Source: Nanobdellota archaeon
GTDB taxonomy: Archaea; Nanobdellota; Nanobdellia; Pacearchaeales; GW2011-AR1
Length of the DNA: 6,063 bases
Direction: 5' to 3'
NCBI GenBank assembly: GCA_018897135.1
Contig: JAHILJ010000058.1
Location: forward strand, 1-6,063
The position numbers were made by a program, and so were the translations under genes. Below the pieces are notes generated by a model that worked only from the letters and a program-made list of their open reading frames with translations, was not told where the DNA came from and made no database searches. Positions 1 to 3,699 of the stretch are shown piece after piece (the stretch's first letter is position 1; the number at the start of each line of letters is the position of its first letter).

Positions 1-143
1 TTGAAGTTTGGTTAAAGAAAAAACCTGTTGAAGGAAAAGCAAATTTAGAATTATTGAAAACTTTGAAAAAATATTTTGGAAAACAGGTTGAAATTGTTAG
101 TGGATTTAAGAGTCAGAAGAAAATTGTTGAGGTAAGGAATTAA
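1..143 (+). CDS. DUF167 / YggU-family protein, C-terminal part (cut by window edge)
   Basis: The reading frame enters at the left edge (first full codon at base 3) and runs 46 codons to a TAA at 141-143. The visible residues carry the DUF167 hallmark: a strand with VWLK, then KPVEGKAN, an amphipathic helix (LELLKTLKKYFG), and the closing strand VEIVSGFKSQKKIVEV. DUF167 proteins are usually about 75-100 residues, so roughly the C-terminal half is present. The family is small and widespread in bacteria and archaea. Structures exist, but as far as I know no biochemical role is established. The start and upstream context lie outside the window. A 121-base gap separates it from the next gene. Identification is from motif memory and is fairly secure because GKAN and EIVSG...K are distinctive. 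Confidence 0.85.
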   Translation, partial: EVWLKKKPVEGKANLELLKTLKKYFGKQVEIVSGFKSQKKIVEVRN

Positions 144-160
144 AAAGTTTAAAAATAAGG

Positions 161-232
161 GTTCATAATAGAACGATATGGTTCAAAAATTAACAAAGAC
201 AAAATATTATTATCTTAAATCTTTTTTAGATT
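161..232 (+). terminator. Hairpins and T-run after the DUF167 gene (possible transcription end)
   Basis: Two small inverted repeats lie between the DUF167 gene and the next promoter. The first is GTTC/GAAC around an ATAATA loop (161-174). The second is AATCT/AGATT around a TTTTT loop (218-232), giving a six-T run at 222-227. Archaeal RNA polymerase ends transcription mainly on U-tracts, so the T-run is the more likely functional part. The stems are short, and AT-rich sequence makes chance palindromes common. The rest of 144-264 shows nothing further apart from the TATA-like box. Confidence 0.3.
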
Positions 233-234
233 AA

Positions 235-242
235 TTATAAAA
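235..242 (+). promoter_or_regulatory. TATA-like box for the putative metallopeptidase gene
   Basis: TTATAAAA is centred about 26 nt before the ATG at 265. This is the usual distance from an archaeal TATA box to the transcription start, so transcription would begin at or next to the start codon and give a leaderless mRNA. No Shine-Dalgarno is visible before the ATG, which agrees. No clear BRE was assigned. Confidence 0.55.
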
Positions 243-264
243 ACTCTCAAAACTTTTTCTTAAA

Positions 265-636
265 ATGAAATACATCTATGCCCAAGACCTTCAGGAAAAG
301 GCAGAAGATTTTTGTAGAGTTTTGTTACCTCATGTTAAAATTCATAGGATAAAATGTTTTCGTAGTTATGGAACTTCGACGAAAAGAACAATTGCGCGAT
401 GTCATGCACTTGGGAAAATTATGCAAAAGGCACTTGGTGTTGACGCTTTTTATGTTTTAGAATTTTTAGCAGAGCGTTTTGATAAAATGAAACAACAAGA
501 TAAAGAAAAAGTTATTCTTCATGAACTAATGCATATTCCGAAAACTTTTGGGGGGGGTTTCAAACACCATGATTGGGTAACAGATAAAAACATAGATAAG
601 TTATACAAAGAATATGAAAATCAAAAAAGGTTCTAA
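265..636 (+). CDS. Putative zinc metallopeptidase (HExxH, phage-metallopeptidase-like)
   Basis: A protein of 123 residues. Near residue 86 it contains HELMH, the HExxH zinc-binding and catalytic signature of gluzincin/metzincin-type peptidases. It is followed by IPKTFGGGFKHHD, which supplies further histidines as a possible third zinc ligand. This arrangement resembles the small archaeal and phage proteins grouped as putative phage metallopeptidases (PF18894, from memory); their substrate is not known to me. The N-terminal half is basic and helical, with no signal peptide or membrane segment, so it is probably cytoplasmic. The ATG at 265 is supported by a TATA-like box about 26 nt upstream. 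The 3' end overlaps the next gene by 23 nt, which suggests co-transcription and coupled translation. Peptidase activity is inferred from the motif alone. Confidence 0.7.
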   Translation: MKYIYAQDLQEKAEDFCRVLLPHVKIHRIKCFRSYGTSTKRTIARCHALGKIMQKALGVDAFYVLEFLAERFDKMKQQDKEKVILHELMHIPKTFGGGFKHHDWVTDKNIDKLYKEYENQKRF

Positions 637-964
637 AGAAATTGAAATTAAGGTGGAGAAATGCAGGTTTTTTAGAAAAGCATTTGGATTAATGTTTACC
701 CGACGAGAAAAAGCAAAAGCACTTTTGTTTGAATTTTCAAAACAAGTTGATTTTCATTTAACTTCTTTGTTTGTTTTCTTCCCTTTTGTTTGCGTTTGGT
801 TAAATGAGAAAAATGAAGTTCTTGATTTAAAAATTGTGAAACCCTTTAAATTTTCTGTTCCATATTCAAAAAATTATTTTAAGATTGTTGAAATTCCAAT
901 TAGTTCTCACTATAAAGAAATTATTCAAAATATCGTCGGTGAGGAAAAGTTTAAAAAGAAATAG
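614..964 (+). CDS. DUF192-family protein
   Basis: A protein of 116 residues that fits the DUF192 pattern. It has a basic strand, then FRKAFGLMFTRREKAKALLFEF (the family's GLMF motif and the following LLFxF strand), then LTSLFVFFPFVCVWLNEKNEVLD (the usual hydrophobic core and loop), and finally KIVKPFKFSVPYSKNYFKIVEIP. Many bacterial DUF192 proteins carry a signal peptide and are exported. This one has none, as is common for archaeal members. The function of the family is not established. Its ATG lies inside the 3' end of the metallopeptidase gene in another frame (23-nt overlap), so it was probably made from the same transcript. Length and motif order are complete, with no sign of truncation. 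Confidence 0.82.
   Translation: MKIKKGSKEIEIKVEKCRFFRKAFGLMFTRREKAKALLFEFSKQVDFHLTSLFVFFPFVCVWLNEKNEVLDLKIVKPFKFSVPYSKNYFKIVEIPISSHYKEIIQNIVGEEKFKKK
950..958 (+). promoter_or_regulatory. TATA-like box inside the end of the DUF192 gene
   Basis: TTTAAAAAG is centred near 954. Initiation about 26 nt downstream would fall near 980 and leave a leader of roughly 23 nt that still includes the Shine-Dalgarno at 991-999. A second AT-rich candidate lies at 971-983, but a start 26 nt beyond it would remove the Shine-Dalgarno, so it is less attractive. Read-through from the upstream pair is also possible. Confidence 0.35.
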
Positions 965-990
965 TTCCTTTATTTATTATAATAATTAAA

Positions 991-999
991 AGGAGGTGA
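991..999 (+). promoter_or_regulatory. Strong Shine-Dalgarno of the lysine-rich protein
   Basis: AGGAGGTGA is an essentially full-length complement to the 3' end of 16S rRNA, ending 3 nt before the ATG at 1003. It is by far the strongest ribosome binding site in the window. Most other genes here have none or a weak one. Confidence 0.85.
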
Positions 1000-1002
1000 A
1001 AA

Positions 1003-1191
1003 ATGGGAAAAATAATTGTTAAAAATGTTATCACAAGAAAGCCAGGTCATCTTTACTACGTTGATGGTCAAGGAAATGTTTGCGAGGCTAAAATGGCTAG
1101 AGGCGGAAAAAAGAAAAAGAAATCTGCTAAAAAGAAAGTTGTGAAGAAAAAAGCTGTTAAAAAGAAAGTTGTGAAGAAGAAAAAAAGATAA
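1003..1191 (+). CDS. Small lysine-repeat-tailed protein, function unknown
   Basis: A protein of 62 residues in two parts. Residues 1-35 are a compact segment (MGKIIVKNVITRKPGHLYYV, then DGQGNVCEAKMARGG) with a YYVDGQGNVCEA stretch that looks like a beta-hairpin and one cysteine. Residues 36-62 are almost all lysine with V, A and S, built from two ten-residue repeats, SAKKKVVKKK and AVKKKVVKKK, then KR. The tail resembles histone H1-like or ribosomal-protein tails and should bind nucleic acid, which is inference from charge. I have an impression that similar GNVCEAKMARGGKKKK proteins occur in DPANN and candidate-phylum genomes, but cannot verify this. A strong Shine-Dalgarno and a downstream T-tract indicate a separately controlled, probably well expressed gene. 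The ORF is real on ribosome-site and composition grounds; the role is open. Confidence 0.75.
   Translation: MGKIIVKNVITRKPGHLYYVDGQGNVCEAKMARGGKKKKKSAKKKVVKKKAVKKKVVKKKKR
1124..1183 (+). repeat. 30-bp tandem duplication encoding the lysine-rich tail
   Basis: Two adjacent 30-bp units (1124-1153 and 1154-1183) match at 27 of 30 positions by hand comparison. Both begin CTGYTAAAAAGAAAGTTGTG. Thirty bases is ten codons, so the duplication lengthened the lysine tail in frame by one unit. Confidence 0.8.
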
Positions 1192-1197
1192 GCAAAC

Positions 1198-1220
1198 TTT
1201 ATTTTATTTTTATTTTTTTT
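1198..1220 (+). terminator. T-rich archaeal-type terminator after the lysine-rich gene
   Basis: Beginning 7 nt after the stop codon is a 23-nt tract of T with only three interspersed A, including an eight-T run. There is no stem-loop before it, which suits the U-tract-dependent termination of archaeal RNA polymerase. Confidence 0.65.
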
Positions 1221-1360
1221 AAGTTATGTGGGAATTTATTTTTTAAGTAAATATTATGAAGTATGCGAATTTAATTTTTTTGGTGTGTAAGATTAAGATA
1301 TATATCGTGGGCTAATTGAAAATTAGTTCGCAACAAAGTTGCTCAAATTAATATAACTCC

Positions 1361-1382
1361 AAAATCGCCTTTGGCAGATTTT
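1361..1382 (+). repeat. Palindromic repeat copy A (intergenic hairpin)
   Basis: The hairpin is an outer stem AAAATC/GATTTT (6 bp), an inner stem GCC/GGC (3 bp), a TTT loop and one bulged A on the 3' side. It matches the reverse complement of 2365-2386 inside kae1 at 18 of 22 positions. The four differences form two base pairs that are both kept: A-T versus G-C at the base of the outer stem, and C-G versus G-C in the inner stem. The 12 bases at 1357-1368 (CTCCAAAATCGC) recur exactly at 2271-2282. Confidence 0.7.
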
Positions 1383-1452
1383 TCTGTGGTTAAATTTGTT
1401 AATATCTAAAATATAATCTATCTTAATTATTTTCTTCAAAATTTTGGCTTGA

Positions 1453-1552
1453 CAAGGTCTGGCAAAATTTATTAATTGTGAACCAAGCGATTTCGTGGTA
1501 AAAAGATAATCCATAATCAACTTTGTGCAAGGTCGCGAGTTAAGTGAACCAA
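1453..1552 (+). repeat. Degenerate direct repeat in the intergenic region
   Basis: CAAGGTC occurs at 1453-1459 and 1528-1534, each followed by GTGAACCAA at 1478-1486 and 1544-1552. The internal spacing differs (18 versus 9 nt), so the units have diverged by indel. TGTGCAA also recurs at 1524-1530 and 1558-1564. This looks like an old, decayed duplication; the words are short, so confidence is modest. Confidence 0.45.
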
Positions 1553-1601
1553 ATTTATGTGCAAAATAATTTATGACTTATGTCCGTAGGAAGCACGTTA
1601 A

Positions 1602-1610
1602 TTTTAAATA
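1602..1610 (+). promoter_or_regulatory. TATA-like box for kae1
   Basis: TTTTAAATA is centred about 26 nt before the ATG at 1632, followed by a T-rich stretch with no Shine-Dalgarno. This fits leaderless transcription and supports 1632 as the start. Confidence 0.6.
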
Positions 1611-1631
1611 ACTCTTTTGTTTTTTTATTTC

Positions 1632-2849
1632 ATGCTAACAATTTTAGGAATTGAATCAACAGCGCATACGTTTGGAGTAGGGGTTGTGCGAAATGGAAAG
1701 GTTTTTGCGAATGTTCGTTCAATGTATGTTACAGAAACTGGCGGGATAATTCCTACTGATTCTGCAAAGCACCATAAGGAAGTTGCTCAAGAAATTTATT
1801 TGAAAGCTTTGGGCGAGGCTGGAATTAAAGAATCTGAAATTGACGCAATTGCTTTTTCTCAAGGTCCTGGTTTGGCTCCGTGTTTGATTGAAGGAATGAA
1901 ATTTGCAAAAAAACTTTCTGGGAAATTAGGAAAGTCACTTGTTGGTGTGAATCATTGTGTTGCTCATTTGGAAATCGGGCAAATAACTGGGGCTAAAGAT
2001 CCTGTCATGCTTTATGCTTCGGGCGCAAACACGCAAATTATTGCATATGCTTCTGGCAAGTACAGGGTTTTTGGTGAAACCTTGGATTTAGGTGTTGGGA
2101 ATTTTATTGATACTTTTGCACGTTATGCTGGGATTGGTTTTCCTGGCGGACCGAAAATTCAAAAGCTTGCAGAACAAGGAAAAAATTATATTGAACTTCC
2201 TTACAAAGTTAAAGGAATGGATATTGCGCTTTCAGGAATTTTAACAAATCTTAAACAAAAATTAGGTTCGCTCCAAAATCGCTCACAAATGATTGGCTCA
2301 GTTCCAGACAGTTGTCAAGGAACTTCGCTAAAAAATAAATTAAGTGATAATAAATTTAAGCGGAGAAATCTGGCAAAGCCGATTTCAAAGCAATTTAAAT
2401 CAACGAGCGAACAGAGCGAGCGAGATTATACCTTAAATGATTTAGCATATTCTCTTCAGGAAACTGTTTTTGCAATGTTAGTTGAAACAGCTGAACGTGC
2501 TTTGGCTCATACAGGAAAAAAAGAATTGCTTTTGGGTGGCGGTGTTGCATGTAATTCTCGTTTGCAAGAAATGTGCAAAATAATGTGTAAAGAACGTGGT
2601 GCGAAGTTTTTTTGTCCTGACAGAAGTTTGCTTGTCGATAACGCTGCAATGATTGCATATCTTGGAGAAATTATGTTTAAGAATAAAAGACACCCGTCGG
2701 TTTCTTTTAAACTTCCCCGAAACACTGAACGGCGATTTCAAAATGCCTCCTGCGAAACCGCAAAGAATATTTTTTTACCAAGTGAATTGGATAAAGTGGA
2801 TATTCTTCCAAGACAGAGAACTGATGATGTTGAGGTGAAGTGGAAATAA
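1632..2849 (+). CDS. kae1: Kae1, tRNA N6-adenosine threonylcarbamoyltransferase (KEOPS), with two in-frame insertions
   Basis: Kae1 is the catalytic KEOPS subunit that transfers threonylcarbamoyl from TC-AMP to A37 of ANN-decoding tRNAs (t6A). The ASKHA motifs are in order: LGIESTAHTFGVGV near residue 4, SAKHHKEVA (H47, H48), VGVNHCVAHLEIG with the metal ligands H108 and H112, LYASGANTQ, FGETLDLGVGNFIDTFAR, GFPGGPK, VKGMDIALSGILT, LLLGGGVACN and VDNAAMIAY with ligand D336. All catalytic features are intact. The protein is 405 residues against about 325 for a stand-alone archaeal Kae1. The excess lies at residues about 213-265 and 351-382. The ATG at 1632 was chosen over an in-frame TTG at 1617 because homologues begin about two residues before LGIE and because a TATA-like box sits 26 nt upstream. 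No Bud32 domain is fused, and no other KEOPS gene is visible. It converges with the next gene, leaving 2 nt between stops. Confidence 0.95.
   Translation: MLTILGIESTAHTFGVGVVRNGKVFANVRSMYVTETGGIIPTDSAKHHKEVAQEIYLKALGEAGIKESEIDAIAFSQGPGLAPCLIEGMKFAKKLSGKLGKSLVGVNHCVAHLEIGQITGAKDPVMLYASGANTQIIAYASGKYRVFGETLDLGVGNFIDTFARYAGIGFPGGPKIQKLAEQGKNYIELPYKVKGMDIALSGILTNLKQKLGSLQNRSQMIGSVPDSCQGTSLKNKLSDNKFKRRNLAKPISKQFKSTSEQSERDYTLNDLAYSLQETVFAMLVETAERALAHTGKKELLLGGGVACNSRLQEMCKIMCKERGAKFFCPDRSLLVDNAAMIAYLGEIMFKNKRHPSVSFKLPRNTERRFQNASCETAKNIFLPSELDKVDILPRQRTDDVEVKWK
2268..2426 (+). repeat. In-frame palindromic insertion 1 inside kae1
   Basis: About 53 codons (residues 213-265) lie between SGILTNLKQKLG and YTLNDLAYSLQET, where ordinary Kae1 proteins have only a few linking residues. 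The encoded peptide is polar and low in hydrophobics (for example SDNKFKRRNLAKPISKQFKS), as expected of a disordered loop. In the DNA, GTTCGCTC (2266-2273) and GAGCGAAC (2405-2412) form an 8-bp inverted repeat near the ends. Inside lie a GTTCC/GGAAC hairpin (2301-2323) and the 22-nt hairpin at 2365-2386. CTCCAAAATCGC at 2271-2282 is identical to 1357-1368. No stop codon interrupts it. The boundaries are approximate. Confidence 0.75.
2365..2386 (-). repeat. Palindromic repeat copy B (inside kae1)
   Basis: Read on the minus strand it is GAAATC, GGC, TTT, GCC, bulged A, GATTTC: the same architecture as the intergenic copy at 1361-1382. The substitutions relative to that copy occur only as compensating pairs. 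It codes for R-N-L-A-K-P-I-S on the plus strand. Confidence 0.7.
2682..2780 (+). repeat. In-frame insertion 2 near the kae1 C-terminus
   Basis: Between AYLGEIMFK and the family's closing motif (PRQRTDDVEVKW) there are about 30 more residues than usual. The block has CGGTTTC (2698-2704) and GAAACCG (2754-2760) as a 7-bp inverted repeat. Just beyond it, AAGAATAT (2763-2770) and ATATTCTT (2800-2807) flank a CCAA/TTGG hairpin (2778-2790). CGATTTCAAA at 2733-2742 also occurs in insertion 1 at 2380-2389. The peptide is polar and contains one cysteine. Boundaries and family membership are less certain than for insertion 1. Confidence 0.55.
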
Positions 2850-2851
2850 AA

Positions 2852-3253
2852 TTACACTTTGCTTTCTAAATCTCTTTTTATTTTATTTAGAAATTTTTCT
2901 GTTTCAATTTTCTGTTTTTTATTAAGTTTTCCCTTCCCTCTGACTTGATAGTACCTTTCCTGATTATTTAAAAATTTTAAACTTTCTGTTAAACATTCAT
3001 CTGAACCTTGTAAGTTTATTTTTACTCCAAGAAAGAAATCTGTGTATCCATATTCATCAAATCCCCCATTTATGAAAGTATTCTTTATTGTTAAATTTGG
3101 AATTTCCCTAAGTTTATCATAAATACTAAAAATCTCTTTTATTTCTTCTGAGCGTACATAATCAATATTATTAGCATATTTTTTTCTTGGTTCAAAATAG
3201 ATTTCTATTTGTTTCAAGAAATTATTATTATCTTTAAAGCGTTTCTTCCACAT
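2852..3253 (-). CDS. Hypothetical protein, unrecognised
   Basis: A protein of 133 residues that I do not recognise. It starts MWKKRFKDNNNFLKQIEIYF, is highly charged (K, E, D, N), and has no signal peptide, membrane segment or cysteine pair suggesting zinc. A central stretch rich in aromatics and glycine (INGGFDEYGYTDFFLGVKIN) looks like alternating strands and may be the core of an alpha/beta fold. The C-terminus is a lysine-rich helix (KLNKKQKIETEKFLNKIKRD). The gene is believable because of its length, normal composition, a TATA-like box about 28 nt upstream of the ATG, and its fit in an otherwise empty interval. It converges on kae1 with 2 nt between stop codons, so transcripts probably overlap unless termination occurs inside the genes. 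Confidence 0.7.
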   Translation of the reverse strand: MWKKRFKDNNNFLKQIEIYFEPRKKYANNIDYVRSEEIKEIFSIYDKLREIPNLTIKNTFINGGFDEYGYTDFFLGVKINLQGSDECLTESLKFLNNQERYYQVRGKGKLNKKQKIETEKFLNKIKRDLESKV

Positions 3254-3276
3254 AATGATTTAATTAATTATTTAAT

Positions 3277-3285
3277 CTTTAAAAA
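3277..3285 (-). promoter_or_regulatory. TATA-like box for the minus-strand hypothetical gene
   Basis: On the minus strand the sequence reads TTTTTAAAG, centred about 28 nt upstream of the ATG whose first base is 3253. It would give a leaderless or nearly leaderless mRNA. The region 3254-3351 therefore holds two divergent promoters and no gene. Confidence 0.45.
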
Positions 3286-3316
3286 TATTTATGTAATTCA
3301 AAATATAGTTAGAAAG

Positions 3317-3326
3317 TTTTATAAAG
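3317..3326 (+). promoter_or_regulatory. TATA box of the L7Ae ribosomal operon
   Basis: TTTTATAAAG is one of the two best TATA matches in the window. Initiation 26 nt on falls near 3348, only a few bases before the ATG of the short leader ORF at 3352 and about 48 nt before the L7Ae start. Confidence 0.65.
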
Positions 3327-3351
3327 CAAAAATATTTTAGTTCCTTATCTG

Positions 3352-3399
3352 ATGGACGAAGATTCAAATGAGGATGTCGTTCTCGGAAGTTTAAGATGA
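3352..3399 (+). CDS. 15-codon leader ORF overlapping the L7Ae start
   Basis: An ATG nearly at the predicted 5' end of the operon mRNA opens a frame encoding MDEDSNEDVVLGSLR. Its TGA (3397-3399) overlaps the L7Ae ATG (3396-3398) in the arrangement ATGA. That layout is typical of termination-reinitiation coupling, and no Shine-Dalgarno is visible for L7Ae itself. It could be an upstream ORF controlling L7Ae, a chance frame in the leader, or the remnant of an N-terminal extension separated by an indel. The peptide is acidic and unlike the rest of L7Ae, and no experimental evidence is available here. Confidence 0.4.
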   Translation: MDEDSNEDVVLGSLR

Positions 3400-3698
3400 C
3401 AGACATATATCAAATTATTGAAAAAGCACGAAGAACAGGGAAGATTGAAAAAGGAACAAACGAAGTTACAAAAGCGATCGAGCGAGGAACTGCAAAACTT
3501 GTTGTTTATGCTTCTGATGTTGAGCCAAAAGAAATTATTCAGCACATTCCTTTTTTATGTAAAGAGAAAAACATTTTGTGCAAAGAAGTTGATAATAAAC
3601 AAAAACTTGGAATAGCTGTGGGCATTTCTGTTCCTGCTTCATCTGTTGCAGTTATTGATGTAGGCGAAGCTGAAGCAGATATTTCTGGGTTAAAGTAA
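3396..3698 (+). CDS. rpl7ae: Ribosomal protein L7Ae (eL8), K-turn binding protein
   Basis: A protein of 100 residues with the L7Ae signature: IIEKARRTGKIEKGTNEVTKAIERGTAKLVVYASDVEPKEII, then HIPFLCKEKNI and the C-terminal SVPASSVAVIDVG. KGTNEVTKAIERG is the RNA-contacting segment that recognises kink-turns. LGIAVGISVPASS is the loop that packs on the C-stem side. L7Ae is both a 50S subunit protein and a core protein of archaeal C/D and H/ACA RNPs and of RNase P. It is shorter than the usual 117-125 residues: the first beta strand (the FEVP region) is missing and the final helix is trimmed. The upstream frame has a TGA at 3369-3371 with no alternative start after it, so 3396 is the only ATG available. 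The S28e start follows 1 nt after the stop. Confidence 0.93.
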   Translation: MTDIYQIIEKARRTGKIEKGTNEVTKAIERGTAKLVVYASDVEPKEIIQHIPFLCKEKNILCKEVDNKQKLGIAVGISVPASSVAVIDVGEAEADISGLK

Positions 3699-3699
3699 A

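Larger units (their letters stand above)
1221..1601. other. Gene-free region rich in hairpins and degenerate repeats
   Basis: No credible protein-coding gene, tRNA or rRNA was found here. The longest frame, on the minus strand at 1323-1520, has biased composition and no recognisable domain. What it holds is a row of small hairpins: CTAATT-GAA-AATTAG (1312-1326), GCAAC-AAA-GTTGC (1330-1342), the 22-nt hairpin at 1361-1382, and an ACCA/TGGT stem around 1482-1499. It also holds a decayed direct repeat in the 1453-1552 interval. Parts match the insertions inside kae1. The best reading is accumulated palindromic repeat elements; an unrecognised structured RNA is the alternative. Confidence 0.55.

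Noticed and set aside
1323..1520. Minus-strand frame of 65 codons in the intergenic region
   Set aside because: No domain is recognisable, no promoter or ribosome site was seen, and the frame runs through the hairpin repeats. It is best explained as an open frame through repeat DNA.
1221..1601. CRISPR array
   Set aside because: The repeats are short, degenerate and irregularly spaced, with no constant repeat-spacer pattern.
1617..1631. TTG at 1617 as the kae1 start
   Set aside because: It adds MFFYF ahead of the family's normal N-terminus and moves the start too close to the TATA-like box. The ATG at 1632 fits both.
1192..1631. tRNA gene or C/D box sRNA in the long intergenic stretch
   Set aside because: No T-arm GGTTCRA motif or cloverleaf was found, and no paired RTGATGA and CTGA boxes at suitable spacing.
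2268..2426. Intein or intron in kae1
   Set aside because: The block is far too short for an intein, lacks Cys/Ser+1 and TxxH motifs, and the frame stays open without any archaeal bulge-helix-bulge intron signal that I could recognise.
2395..2741. Three overlapping minus-strand frames of 72-87 codons opposite kae1
   Set aside because: They lie antisense to the highly conserved C-terminal half of Kae1, which explains the coding signal completely.
3340..3400. K-turn in the L7Ae leader for autoregulation
   Set aside because: CTGATGG and ATGAGG resemble box C and sheared G-A elements, but I could not draw convincing C and NC stems by hand, so no K-turn is annotated.
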